From Bacteroidales bacterium (GTDB lineage Bacteria; Bacteroidota; Bacteroidia; Bacteroidales; 4484-276): 64,000 nt of DNA. The position numbers were made by a program, and so were the translations under genes. Within the stretch, counting starts at the first letter, position 1, and each line of letters opens with the position of its first letter. Shown piece by piece: positions 1 through 8,755 of this stretch. The notes below the pieces were generated by a model. That model was not told the DNA's origin. It did no database searches and saw only the letters and a program-made list of their open reading frames with translations. The DNA is taken from NCBI GenBank assembly GCA_035647615.1, contig DASRND010000034.1, positions 1 to 64,000 on the forward strand, given 5' to 3'.

Positions 1-130
1 ATCATGACCCCATCCCCGCCCCTTCCCCTTTAGGAGAAGGGAGGCCAGCCGCACAAGCCACAACAGCGGCTAGTGCGCAGGCATCCTCGCCGTTGGCTGA
101 CGGAGGATTTAGAGGGGGTCTTAGGAAGTT
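1..130. repeat. Intergenic C-tract repeat
   Basis: No gene is visible in positions 1-297. The first 130 bases are rich in C and G runs. They contain a short hairpin at 21-40 (CCTTC...GGAGAAGG, eight of nine pairs) and a GACCCC near the start answered by GGGGTC at 115-120. Such C-tract and G-tract intergenic elements are common in Bacteroidota genomes, but membership of a repeat family cannot be shown from one copy. Confidence 0.3.
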
Positions 131-297
131 GCTATTTCAAAAAGAGCTGGTGAAAAAGCCCTTAAATAGTTACAGTAAATCCCAACCATCAAATTTCAAA
201 TACGCTTAACGGTTTGGGCTTTTGGAATTTGAGATTTATTTGGAACTTGCCTTTTTGCTTTTTGGGATTTTTCATTTGGATAATATCCAAAAATAAC

Positions 298-332
298 AAA
301 GCCGCCCAGCTTTATGCCGGGCGGCTTTTTTT
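298..332 (+). terminator. Intrinsic terminator
   Basis: A ten-base-pair stem (AAAGCCGCCC with GGGCGGCTTT) is followed by a run of T. It would end a plus-strand transcript entering from before the window. The small minus-strand ORF at 398-544 points toward it. Confidence 0.75.
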
Positions 333-397
333 CACTAAATCAAATTAATTTAACTAACTCAAAAAGCTATTCATGAAAAAACCAATCATTCATATTT

Positions 398-544
398 TTA
401 GAGCGGGAGAAAAGTATTTTTAATCACGCTTTCGGTGGCAATGAGCAAGATGATAAAGGCAAACAGCAGGAAATAGAAAATAGACTTGGATTCGAGCAGG
501 TTGAATTTTCCGAAGGACAAGATGAAGGTGCGAATACTTTTCAT
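398..544 (-). CDS. Small predicted membrane protein (48 aa)
   Basis: An ATG-started frame of 48 codons ends in TAA. The product begins MKSIRTFILSFGKF and has one strongly hydrophobic segment at about residues 22-37 (IFYFLLFAFIILLIA), flanked by charged residues, so a single-span inner-membrane protein is plausible. It is isolated: the convergent terminator at 298-332 lies beyond its stop, and no TAnnTTTG box was recognised upstream. I do not recognise a family. It could be a real small protein, the remnant of a larger membrane protein, or chance. Confidence 0.35.
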   Translation of the reverse strand: MKSIRTFILSFGKFNLLESKSIFYFLLFAFIILLIATESVIKNTFLPL

Positions 545-777
545 AAAAAAATACATTTCAGATTATACCGCTAAGACGGCAACACTTAAAAAATGGTTGC
601 GTAGCTTTTTAAAAAATGATCGCGGATTTTTTGAAACCATCAGCAGTAAACGATGCTCGTGATGAATTATTAATACTGTAAGATTTCCTAAACGTATAGT
701 TACACAGTGTTACACCATGTTTTACACAGAGTAACACTGTGGGATTTTTTTTAAAAACCTCACATTTGCAAGAAGCG

Positions 778-825
778 AAGTCGAAGGGAACAACATTTAC
801 CCTGAGCGTAGCCGAAGGGAACAAC
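778..825. repeat. Dispersed CCTTCG-type intergenic repeat
   Basis: The 13-mer CGAAGGGAACAAC occurs at 782-794 and again at 813-825. The bases at 805-819, reverse-complemented, read CCCTTCGGCTACGCT, which matches 14 of 15 bases of the element at 33790-33804. It is non-coding spacer DNA upstream of the sigma-factor gene. Confidence 0.5.
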
Positions 826-911
826 GAACAAATATCCCCATCCACGCAACCTATTTTTGAAGTTGAACGTCTAATAATTGACTTTAAAAACCGTTCTTTG
901 AAGTATTTGAA

Positions 912-919
912 TAACTTTG
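912..919 (+). promoter_or_regulatory. -7 promoter box for the ECF sigma gene
   Basis: TAACTTTG fits the Bacteroidota -7 consensus TAnnTTTG and lies 46 bases before the likely start of the sigma-factor gene. No well-spaced -33 TTTG is visible, so the promoter may be weak or use an alternative sigma factor. Confidence 0.45.
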
Positions 920-965
920 TTTGACGCCAACCAGCGTGTAACAAACTATCTGTCAACTGCCAATT

Positions 966-1520
966 TTGGATTTACAAAAAATCATCGATGGATGTATCCG
1001 CGGCAACAGCCGTTCGCAGCAAGCGCTTTACGACATGTTTGCCGACGAGATGTTTGCTGTATGCATTTACTACTCGCCTACACGCGACGAAGCCGAAGAT
1101 ACGCTCCACGAAGGTTTCCTAAAGGTGTTTCAAAACATCGCAGGATTTAAAGGCTCCGGATCGCTCAAAGGATGGATACGTCGCATACTCATCAACACCG
1201 CGCTGGAGAAATACCGGCGCAAAAACCTGATGTATGTTACCGATGGCGACGACATCAGCCGCTACGAAGACAGCGACCGCGAGGACATCATCAGCAACAT
1301 CACTGCCGACGACCTGATGCAACTCATCCAAGAGCTGACACCACAGTACCGCATGGTTTTCAACTTGTATGCTTTGGAAGGTTATTCGCACAAAGAAATC
1401 GCCGAAAAGCTTGGGATTTCTGAAGGCACCTCCAAATCGAATTTGTCACGGGCAAGGTTAATACTTCAAAAAAGGGTGAAGGAATATTTTTATTTATCAT
1501 CATCACAAATAAATGTCTGA
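966..1520 (+). CDS. ECF-type RNA polymerase sigma factor
   Basis: A 184-residue sigma-70 family protein of the extracytoplasmic-function type, which redirects RNA polymerase to a small set of promoters. Region 2 spans about residues 10-80, with the typical DEAEDTLHEGFLKVFQNI stretch followed by GWIRRILINTALEKYR. Region 4 spans about 115-170, ending in the helix-turn-helix GYSHKEIAEKLGISEGTSKS. The frame is open back to 942 and has no ATG before the conserved region, so TTG at 966 (or ATT at 963) is the probable start. The stop overlaps the next gene by 8 bases (ATGTCTGA), which suggests translational coupling. The target regulon is unknown. Family assignment is secure; the exact start is not. 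Confidence 0.9.
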   Translation: MDLQKIIDGCIRGNSRSQQALYDMFADEMFAVCIYYSPTRDEAEDTLHEGFLKVFQNIAGFKGSGSLKGWIRRILINTALEKYRRKNLMYVTDGDDISRYEDSDREDIISNITADDLMQLIQELTPQYRMVFNLYALEGYSHKEIAEKLGISEGTSKSNLSRARLILQKRVKEYFYLSSSQINV

Positions 1521-2967
1521 TAACAGTCATAATATCGACAAGCTCTTCCGCGAGAAGTTGCAGGGACATAAAGTTGCGGCTCCTGCCGACGGCTGGTTGC
1601 GGCTTGAGGAAACGCTGCACAAGCCAGCTCGGCGCCGTATGCTCTGGATTCCGCGCGCTGCGGCCGCTGCCGTATTAGTGATGCTCGCTTTTGGCGCAGG
1701 CTTTTTCTGGTCGGATTATTATCGTGACAACAACTTGCGCACACAGGCAGAGGTATCCACTGTAATTGTCAAACCCAATGCCGACAATCCGAAAACTAAG
1801 GCTATTGATGGTAATGTTACGATAGCTTCTGAAGTTTCTACCGAAAAAAATTCATCTGCAACATCTGCCGAAAGGCAAAGAATTGCTACTGCCAATGCAG
1901 GTTCCGGTCAAGCTGAAACAGATTTTTATAATAAAACACCAGAAGGACATTCACTTACAAAAGCAGCTTTGTCGCAGCTCATCCCGTTGAAAGTGGCATT
2001 GTCCGGAAAAAATATCATCATCACCCCGCCACACACGCAACTGCGACAGCCCGTCATGCTACCCGCAAGCGCCACGGAGCATTATGCTTTTTTGTTTGAC
2101 AATTATCAAATGCCCACAGATGACCCGGTGATACTGATGGACGATGAGATGCTGCAGCGCCTGCTGCTGGGCGAAGATGCGTTTGCCTATGAGAATCAAA
2201 CCACCGAAGAAAACACTGCCCCAAAAGGGTGGAGCATCGGCGGGCAACTTTCGCCTTCCTATTCATACCGCACGCTCACTGGGGATGCGTATTCTACCCC
2301 TAAGGAAAAAGTAGGAACCGAATATTTTAACGAAATGGAATCGGGCATCATGTCCGTTGGTGGCGGCATCAGCTTGGACTATCAGTTGGGCGAACGCCTG
2401 ACGATAGCTTCCGGGCTTTACCTTTCGCGCATCGGCCAGCAAAACGAGTCGGTACTGGCTTACAACGATCCCGACGGCCATGGCATGTACAAACTGGCCA
2501 CTTCCACAGGCTCTGTATCGGTAAATCCTGTGCAGTTTTCACCGGTACTTGCCGAACTGACAGCCAGCGCCAAAGATGAAATTCCCGGCGACTACGTTGC
2601 CAACAGCAGTTTTGTGCAAAACCTCGACTACCTGGAGGTGCCGCTTGTATTGAAATACAAGCTGCTGGACAAAAGATTTGAAATAAATCTCATGGGAGGT
2701 ATCAGCCCCGGAATACTCGTGAACAACCGCTCCTACTTTGAGTTTGAAGGGCATAAGATGCAAACCGGAACCACCGAAAATATTCAGCCCATGATTTACA
2801 ACAGTGTGCTGGGAATCGGGATGGAATATGCCATCAGCAAGAAAGTATCCGTCAATCTGGCGCCCTCCTTCAAATATTCACTTACGCCGGTAAACAACTC
2901 CAACAACCTCGGCTATCACCCCTACTCGCTGAGTTGGTTCACGGGTGTGAGTTACAAGCTGTATTAA
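1513..2967 (+). CDS. Single-span membrane protein with C-terminal outer-membrane beta-barrel domain
   Basis: A 484-residue protein cotranscribed with, and overlapping, the ECF sigma gene. The sequence shows about 45 polar N-terminal residues, then a hydrophobic segment at 46-66 (after PARRRMLWIPR). A polar, low-complexity linker follows to about residue 235. The rest is a region of alternating hydrophobic and polar residues (GGQLSPSYSY..., DYQLGERLTIASGLYLS, LEVPLVLKYKL, VNLAPSFKYSL) ending in SWFTGVSYKLY, typical of Bacteroidota outer-membrane beta-barrel proteins of the PorT/OmpW-like group. Inference: the cytoplasmic tail may bind the sigma factor as an anti-sigma, while the barrel or periplasmic part senses the envelope. 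No FecR or zinc anti-sigma motif is visible. Barrel assignment is good, regulatory role speculative. Confidence 0.8.
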   Translation: MSDNSHNIDKLFREKLQGHKVAAPADGWLRLEETLHKPARRRMLWIPRAAAAAVLVMLAFGAGFFWSDYYRDNNLRTQAEVSTVIVKPNADNPKTKAIDGNVTIASEVSTEKNSSATSAERQRIATANAGSGQAETDFYNKTPEGHSLTKAALSQLIPLKVALSGKNIIITPPHTQLRQPVMLPASATEHYAFLFDNYQMPTDDPVILMDDEMLQRLLLGEDAFAYENQTTEENTAPKGWSIGGQLSPSYSYRTLTGDAYSTPKEKVGTEYFNEMESGIMSVGGGISLDYQLGERLTIASGLYLSRIGQQNESVLAYNDPDGHGMYKLATSTGSVSVNPVQFSPVLAELTASAKDEIPGDYVANSSFVQNLDYLEVPLVLKYKLLDKRFEINLMGGISPGILVNNRSYFEFEGHKMQTGTTENIQPMIYNSVLGIGMEYAISKKVSVNLAPSFKYSLTPVNNSNNLGYHPYSLSWFTGVSYKLY

Positions 2968-3150
2968 TCGCTGCCCCGCCTTGATTGCCACCATCCGGTT
3001 CTATAAATTTTTCAAAAGTCTTCATTCCGTTATTATGTAATTTAGCCAATTATTAATTGGGTATGAATTTACCATTACGCCTGATTCATGAAAAATGCTT
3101 CATTAGCATCCTTTTTTGTTTTTTGTTGTTAATGAAAAAAAAGAAGACCT

Positions 3151-5097
3151 ATGAAATTATCTGCCACAATCTTGTTTTTTATTTTACTGCTTTATGCAAT
3201 CCCAATGGCGGCACAGCTGCGGCCGTTTGAAGATAATACCGAAGCAATAGCCAAAGCCGAAAGCCGCCGCTTTTCTTTTGAGGCGCAGACGGACGCAGTG
3301 CCTGCAGGCGAAAATATCGACATCATCCACACCTGCTTCCGGTGGCAGCTCGATCCGGCAGTGATTTACATCAGCGGAAGCGTAACACATACTTTCGTTA
3401 CGCTTGCCGATGCTGTGCAAGAGATCACCCTGAAACTTAACAATATTATGACAATCGATTCGATCATCTATCATGGAGAGCCGATTGCACATGAATATTT
3501 GTCGGAATATCTTTTTAAAATAATGCTACCTGAAACACTGCCTGGTGGCACAACAGATTCTATTCAGATTTTCTATCAGGGTGCCCCGCAGCAAGGACAG
3601 GGATTTGGCGCCTTTGAACAGGCTTATCACAACGAAGTGCCTGTAATCTGGACACTTTCCGAACCTTATGGCGCCAAAGAATGGTGGCCCGGAAAAAACG
3701 ACCTCACCGACAAGATCGATTCGATAGACATAATTGTTACCACGCCCGTCACTTACCGGGTGGCAAGCAATGGCATGCTGATAAGCGAAACCAGCACCAA
3801 TGGAATGGCTACCTTCCACTGGCAGCATCGCTATCCCATCGCGAGCTATCTGGTGGCAATCGCAGTGACCAACTATGCCAGATTTACAAAATACACCATC
3901 TCTGCCGGCGACACCCTGCCTCTCATCAACTACTTTTATCCCGAAGATTCCGCCATAGGCCTTTTAGAAAGCGGCAACACTGACGAAATGATCCGCATCT
4001 ACGACAGCCTCTTTGGGCCGTATCCATTCGCTGGCGAAAAATATGGCCATGCACAGTTTTCGTGGCCGGGCGGCATGGAACACCAAACGATGAGTTTTAT
4101 GGGCGGCTTTGGCCACGACCTGCGCTCACACGAGCTGGCGCACTCCTGGTTTGGCAACAAGATCACCCTGGGTTCCTGGCAGCATATTTTTCTCAACGAA
4201 GCCTTTGCCACCTATGCCACCGGCCTCACCTTCGAGGAGATGTACGATGGCTACTACTGGGACATCTGGAAAAGCAATACCATCAACTCGGTGCTCTCTG
4301 CCCCCGACGGATCGGTTTTCGTAGAAGATACCGCCGACATCAGCAGGCTTTTCAGCGCGCGACTGTCGTATTACAAAGCTGCGATGTTGCTGCACATGCT
4401 GCGCTGGAAGATAGGCGACGAAGCGTTTTTTACAGCTTTGCGCAATTATGTAGCCGACCCGGCGCTGGCCTATCGCTTTGCCACGCTGCAGGATTTAATT
4501 TATCATCTGCAAAGTACCAGCGGAATTGACTTAACCGAGTTTTTTGACGATTGGTATTATGGCGAAGGGTATCCGCGCTATGGCATCAACTTGACGCAGC
4601 TCGAGGATGGTAAGATAAAAATCATCATCCATCAGCAGCAGTCACACCCGTCGGTAGATTTTTATGAAATACCAGTGCCGGTTACAGTTTACGGTACTAC
4701 CGACAGCATCGTTTACCGCTGTGATCCACAGTTTTCGGGGCAGGAATTTATTTTTGAGAATCCCGGCTTTGAAATGATTTCGGCCAGCTTTGATCCGGAA
4801 CGCTGGCTTCTGGCAAGTCTCGATTACCTTTCACTTTCGGCTGATGAGCCGGACATCCAAACAATAAATATCTATCCAAACCCGGCAACCAAAGCGGTGC
4901 ATATTTTTGTTCCTGATCTCAAAATCAAAAAAATATCCATCACCGACGAGGGCGGCAAAAAGGTGTTTGACCAAAATTACAATGTGGTGAATGAAACCAT
5001 TGTAGTGGATGTTTCATCCTGGAAACCGGGCGTTTATTTCGTTACCATCAAAACAGACCAAGGTGTGGTAAACGGAAAAATCGTCACCACACGGTAA
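3151..5097 (+). CDS. M1-family metallo-aminopeptidase with T9SS type A sorting domain
   Basis: A 648-residue secreted zinc peptidase. A signal peptide covers about residues 1-21 (ending PMAAQ). The M1 beta-sandwich N-domain is followed by the catalytic domain, with substrate-binding GGMEHQ at 307-312 in place of the usual GAMEN. The zinc motif is HELAH at 327-331, with third ligand E350 in LNEAFA, giving HExxH-x18-E exactly. From about residue 565 the protein has an INIYPNPAT-type T9SS sorting domain, ending GVYFVTIKTDQGVVNGKIVTTR in two parts. It would be exported through the outer membrane by the type 9 system and trim amino-terminal residues from extracellular peptides. The gene stands alone. 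Its stop lies 16 bases from the stop of the convergent gpmI, with no clear terminator between them. Confidence 0.92.
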   Translation: MKLSATILFFILLLYAIPMAAQLRPFEDNTEAIAKAESRRFSFEAQTDAVPAGENIDIIHTCFRWQLDPAVIYISGSVTHTFVTLADAVQEITLKLNNIMTIDSIIYHGEPIAHEYLSEYLFKIMLPETLPGGTTDSIQIFYQGAPQQGQGFGAFEQAYHNEVPVIWTLSEPYGAKEWWPGKNDLTDKIDSIDIIVTTPVTYRVASNGMLISETSTNGMATFHWQHRYPIASYLVAIAVTNYARFTKYTISAGDTLPLINYFYPEDSAIGLLESGNTDEMIRIYDSLFGPYPFAGEKYGHAQFSWPGGMEHQTMSFMGGFGHDLRSHELAHSWFGNKITLGSWQHIFLNEAFATYATGLTFEEMYDGYYWDIWKSNTINSVLSAPDGSVFVEDTADISRLFSARLSYYKAAMLLHMLRWKIGDEAFFTALRNYVADPALAYRFATLQDLIYHLQSTSGIDLTEFFDDWYYGEGYPRYGINLTQLEDGKIKIIIHQQQSHPSVDFYEIPVPVTVYGTTDSIVYRCDPQFSGQEFIFENPGFEMISASFDPERWLLASLDYLSLSADEPDIQTINIYPNPATKAVHIFVPDLKIKKISITDEGGKKVFDQNYNVVNETIVVDVSSWKPGVYFVTIKTDQGVVNGKIVTTR

Positions 5098-5113
5098 AAA
5101 AAACACAAAAATA

Positions 5114-6646
5114 TTATTGGAATAAAACCTTCCCGGTCATCTCCTTTGGAATATCCATGCCCATCAGCGCCAGGATGGTTGGGGCTATATCGGCAAGGAT
5201 TCCGTTGCTGATTTTTTTATACCTTTCGGAAACCAGGATACATGGCACGGGATTAAGCGAGTGCGCCGTATTGGGCGAACCATCAGGATTAACGGCATTG
5301 TCGGCGTTGCCATGGTCAGCAATAATCAATACTTCATAACCATTTGCTTTTGCTGCATCAACAACTTCATGCACACATTGATCAACAGTGGCAACGGCCT
5401 TTAAAATGGCTTCATAAACTCCGGTGTGCCCTACCATATCGCCATTGGCAAAATTGAGGCATACAAAATCGACCTCCTGTTTTTTCAGCTCTTCCACTAT
5501 AGCATCCTTTACGAGGAAAGCACTCATTTCGGGTTGCAAATCATAGGTGGCTACTTTGGGCGACTGTATTAAAATGCGTTTTTCACCTTCAAACTCTTGC
5601 TCCCTGCCCCCCGAAAAGAAAAAGGTAACATGGGCATATTTTTCGGTTTCGGCTATCCTGATTTGTTTTTTGCCAGCGGCTGACACCACTGCCCCAATCG
5701 TATTCTCCACATTGTCTTTATCATAAATTACATTGATACCCTTAAAAGAATCATCGTAATTGGCCATGGTATAATATTGCAAATCGAGGGTGTGCATGCC
5801 ATGTTCTGGTAAGTTCTTCTGTGTAAGTGCAGTTGTAATCTGGCGTAGCCTGTCAGTCCTGAAATTAAAACAAATCACCACATCATCTTCTTTGATTTCG
5901 CCAATGGGCTTGTCATTTCCATCGACCATAACTATAGGTTTGATGAATTCATCCGTCACAGCTTCATCGTACGATTCCTGCATCGACTGTAGAATATCAG
6001 TTGAATGTTTGCCTTGCCCATTCACCATCAGATCGTAACCCATTTTTATCCTTTCCCAACGCTTGTCCCGATCCATAGTATAGTAGCGACCAGTAAGTGA
6101 GGCTATCTGTCCATTTGAATGCTGCAGATGATTGAGTAGGTTTTTTACAAATCCTTTTCCACTTTTTGGATCGGTATCGCGGCCATCAGTGAGAGCATGA
6201 ATAAAAACATTTTCCAATCCGTAATCCATGGTTAAATCGCAAAGTTTATAAAGGTGCGTATCCATTGAATGTACGCCGCCATCAGAAACCAACCCGAGGA
6301 AATGAACAGCTTTGTTATTTTCTTTTGCATAGGTAAATGCTTTTACCAGCTGTGGATTCTTTGCTATCGAATTATCTTTTACTGCCAGATTGATCCTCAC
6401 CAAATCCTGGTAAATAATCCTCCCGGCACCAATATTGAGGTGGCCAACTTCCGAGTTTCCCATTTGTCCGTCGGGCAGGCCAACGTTTTCACCGCTGGTC
6501 AGCAATTCAGCGTTTGGATATTTTTTCATCAGGCCGTCGATGTAAGGCGTTTTTCCGTTAAAAATCGCATCAGCTCTCGATTTGTCCCCTTTTCCCCATC
6601 CGTCAAGGATCATTAATAATACTTTTCTATTACTATCGTGTGTCAT
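5114..6646 (-). CDS. gpmI: 2,3-bisphosphoglycerate-independent phosphoglycerate mutase
   Basis: A 510-residue cytoplasmic dimanganese enzyme of the alkaline-phosphatase superfamily. It interconverts 3- and 2-phosphoglycerate in glycolysis and gluconeogenesis. The N-terminal metal motif [10 protein letters not shown] (D15) and the phosphoserine nucleophile in [17 protein letters not shown] (S65) are present, as are the substrate-domain signatures [11 protein letters not shown] and the C-terminal metal ligands in [12 protein letters not shown] and IIADHGNAD. Length matches the family (about 505-515). It is a single gene with its own promoter box at 6709-6716 and an A/T-rich leader without a Shine-Dalgarno sequence. 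Confidence 0.98.
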   Translation of the reverse strand: MTHDSNRKVLLMILDGWGKGDKSRADAIFNGKTPYIDGLMKKYPNAELLTSGENVGLPDGQMGNSEVGHLNIGAGRIIYQDLVRINLAVKDNSIAKNPQLVKAFTYAKENNKAVHFLGLVSDGGVHSMDTHLYKLCDLTMDYGLENVFIHALTDGRDTDPKSGKGFVKNLLNHLQHSNGQIASLTGRYYTMDRDKRWERIKMGYDLMVNGQGKHSTDILQSMQESYDEAVTDEFIKPIVMVDGNDKPIGEIKEDDVVICFNFRTDRLRQITTALTQKNLPEHGMHTLDLQYYTMANYDDSFKGINVIYDKDNVENTIGAVVSAAGKKQIRIAETEKYAHVTFFFSGGREQEFEGEKRILIQSPKVATYDLQPEMSAFLVKDAIVEELKKQEVDFVCLNFANGDMVGHTGVYEAILKAVATVDQCVHEVVDAAKANGYEVLIIADHGNADNAVNPDGSPNTAHSLNPVPCILVSERYKKISNGILADIAPTILALMGMDIPKEMTGKVLFQ

Positions 6647-6708
6647 ATGTTCTTAATTTTAAATCTATCAAATAAACAACAATCTAGTGATTTTAGCCTT
6701 TAAGTGTG

Positions 6709-6739
6709 CAAAATTAGCTTTTCATGATGGAACAATCAA
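6709..6739 (-). promoter_or_regulatory. Promoter of gpmI
   Basis: On the minus strand TAATTTTG (6716-6709) is preceded, after 20 bases, by TTG (6739-6737). This fits the Bacteroidota -33/-7 pattern. The start codon follows about 60 bases later. Confidence 0.6.
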
Positions 6740-6761
6740 CAAGAAGGCTTTGTTTTGCGGG

Positions 6762-6791
6762 TTGTTTTGCCAAAATTTCATTGTATTTTTG
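6762..6791 (+). promoter_or_regulatory. Promoter of the phosphoesterase gene
   Basis: TTG at 6762-6764, 19 bases, then TATTTTTG at 6784-6791. The ATG at 6814 follows by 22 bases. The divergent gpmI promoter sits just upstream. Confidence 0.6.
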
Positions 6792-6813
6792 TTTTTTTTT
6801 AAATAATTATTAA

Positions 6814-7533
6814 ATGAAAAAGTGGGTTATCCCCGACATCCACGGATGTGCGAAAACACTAAAGGTTCTGCTGGAACGACAAATACAGCCCTTCAGGGAT
6901 GATTTGCTGATATTCTTGGGCGACTACATCGACCGCGGGCCTGACTCCAAAGGTGTGGTTGATTATCTTATGCAACTTCAGGCCGATGGTCAGCAGATGA
7001 TTGCCCTGCGAGGCAACCACGAAGAGTATCTGCTGTTGGCCAACGAAAAAGACAAAGAGCTGCAGAAAGGTTTCTTTTCCAAACTAAAGAAAAACCATCT
7101 CTTCGACAAGTGGCAGCGACATGGCGGCAACAACACCCTGCAGAGCTTTGGCATAAAACATCCGCGACAGTTGCCTCAGATTTATTTGGATTGGTTTGAC
7201 AGCCTGCAGCTTTTTGCACAGCAGGAGAATTTCCTCTTCGTCCATGCCGGGCTCAACTTTGAGCGACGCGATCCGCTGGAGGATAAGCATGCCATGCTCT
7301 GGAGCCGGTCGTTTGTAGCAAACCCCGAAAAAATTGGAGGGCGCGTTGTAGTTCATGGCCACGTGCCTGTGAGCCTTTCTTTTATCCAAAGCCAGATAGC
7401 CGACGAAACAAGTAAATACATCCCGCTCGACAACGGCTGTTATTTGAGTGGTAATAATGGAATGGGAAATCTACTGGCTTTCGAGCTTACTACCCGCCAG
7501 CTTTTGGTGCAGCCAGGTTTGGATTTTGTGTAA
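6814..7533 (+). CDS. Metallophosphoesterase, bacterial serine/threonine protein phosphatase type (PP1-like)
   Basis: A 239-residue cytoplasmic calcineurin-like phosphoesterase. The metal motifs run in order: PDIHG at 7-11, GDYIDRGPDS at 36-45, GNHEEYL at 67-73, then VHAGL and VVHGHVPV further on. This is the PrpA/PrpB-like arrangement, whose members remove phosphate from proteins, or hydrolyse symmetrical diadenosine tetraphosphate in the related ApaH. The single short helical insert favours a protein phosphatase rather than ApaH, but the substrate cannot be read from sequence. It is monocistronic, with its own promoter and a terminator at 7597-7617. Confidence 0.88.
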   Translation: MKKWVIPDIHGCAKTLKVLLERQIQPFRDDLLIFLGDYIDRGPDSKGVVDYLMQLQADGQQMIALRGNHEEYLLLANEKDKELQKGFFSKLKKNHLFDKWQRHGGNNTLQSFGIKHPRQLPQIYLDWFDSLQLFAQQENFLFVHAGLNFERRDPLEDKHAMLWSRSFVANPEKIGGRVVVHGHVPVSLSFIQSQIADETSKYIPLDNGCYLSGNNGMGNLLAFELTTRQLLVQPGLDFV

Positions 7534-7596
7534 AACCATCTTTAGCTCTCAATTCATGTGTTCGGATTAGGTTTTATCTAAGCCGTATCTATTCTT

Positions 7597-7617
7597 GCAG
7601 GCTGTGCCTGCTTTTTT
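7597..7617 (+). terminator. Terminator after the phosphoesterase gene
   Basis: A six-pair stem GCAGGC-TGT-GCCTGC is followed by six T on the plus strand. The gap 7534-7725 holds this and the opposing hairpin and no gene. Confidence 0.65.
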
Positions 7618-7635
7618 ATAAAATAAGAGCGTAAT

Positions 7636-7660
7636 GAAAAACAGGCAAAGCCTGTAAAAA
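7636..7660 (-). terminator. Terminator of the amn-holA operon
   Basis: ACAGGC-AAA-GCCTGT at 7641-7655 has A runs on both sides in the plus sequence, so it reads as hairpin plus T-run on the minus strand. It lies about 70 bases beyond the holA stop. Confidence 0.5.
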
Positions 7661-7725
7661 TAAACAGGACGGGGTACAGCCTCGTCTAAACACCCAGTCT
7701 CAGTCGGCGGCCTTCAGCCCTAATC

Positions 7726-8739
7726 CTACCGGATCATTATAATTTTATAAACGAGCTCGCGCAGCAGCTCGCCATCCTGCACCGCCGCACTGTCGACGCC
7801 TTTGGCCATCTGGTCGTACTGGCGCAGCAACCCAAGTACGCAGCGCACCTGTGTGGTGGTATAATTTTTAGCTGCCTGCTGATAATCTTGTACAAAAAAA
7901 GGACTTACAGATAACTGTGAAGCGGCATTCCTCTGACTTTTATCTTTTAGAAACTGGTAATGAAACACCTTGCGGAAATAGGCAAAAAGCATCACCAGCA
8001 CGAATACTGCCGAAAACTCTTTGGGGTTGCTGCCAAAGTAATTAACAATGCTGATGGCGCGCGGAAAGTCGCGCTTTCCCAGCGCATTTTGCAATTCAAA
8101 AATATTGTAGTCCTTGCTGATACCGATATTTTGTTCCACATTTTCAGCCGTAATTTCCGCTCCCGTCTCCAGATTTAGCACCAGCTTACCTATCTCATTT
8201 TCTATTTTACTAAGATTGGTTCCGAGGCTCACTGCCAGGAGTTGGGTTACTGATGGTGATAAAGTGAATCCACGGGCAGTTATTTGCTTTTGAATAAAGT
8301 CGGGCACCTGGTTTTCATAGAGCTGCTTCGATTCAAAAAACACTGTGTTGCTTTTGAGCAGTTTTCCCAATTTGGTTCGGGCATCAACTTTTTTGTATTT
8401 ATAATCAAAAACCAAAACCGTCGAAGGAACCGGCTTTTGCAGGTAAGCCAGCAGGCTTTTGCTGTCGGCAAGCTGACGCAGATGCTGTGCTTCGCGCACA
8501 ATCACCACGCGGTGGCTGGCCATAGCGGGGTATTCCTTGGCATACGAAACTATCTGGTCTTCGGTAGTTTCGAGGCCGTAGAGCACGGTGAGGTTAAAGC
8601 TCTTCTCATCGTCGGTGAGCACCTCATCTTCGAGCATGCGACTGATCTTATCGATAAAAAAAGGCTCATCGCCGGTTAAAAAATATACCGGGTCGAAAAT
8701 CTTTTTTTTGATACGTTCGACGATAGTTCCAAAATCCAT
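7726..8739 (-). CDS. holA: DNA polymerase III subunit delta
   Basis: A 337-residue clamp-loader subunit that opens the beta sliding clamp in the replisome, working with DnaX and delta prime (holB at 33973-35145 in this window). The family opening YFLTGDEPFFIDKI lies at about residues 18-31, followed by the degenerate AAA+ core (domain I/II) with VVIVREAQHL. The C-terminal collar domain contains YNIFELQNALGKRDF. Length fits the family (about 330-345). It lies 16 bases downstream of amn on the same strand, so the two probably share the transcript starting at the divergent promoter near 9544. Confidence 0.95.
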   Translation of the reverse strand: MDFGTIVERIKKKIFDPVYFLTGDEPFFIDKISRMLEDEVLTDDEKSFNLTVLYGLETTEDQIVSYAKEYPAMASHRVVIVREAQHLRQLADSKSLLAYLQKPVPSTVLVFDYKYKKVDARTKLGKLLKSNTVFFESKQLYENQVPDFIQKQITARGFTLSPSVTQLLAVSLGTNLSKIENEIGKLVLNLETGAEITAENVEQNIGISKDYNIFELQNALGKRDFPRAISIVNYFGSNPKEFSAVFVLVMLFAYFRKVFHYQFLKDKSQRNAASQLSVSPFFVQDYQQAAKNYTTTQVRCVLGLLRQYDQMAKGVDSAAVQDGELLRELVYKIIMIR

Positions 8740-8755
8740 TACAAAAAGATATTTT

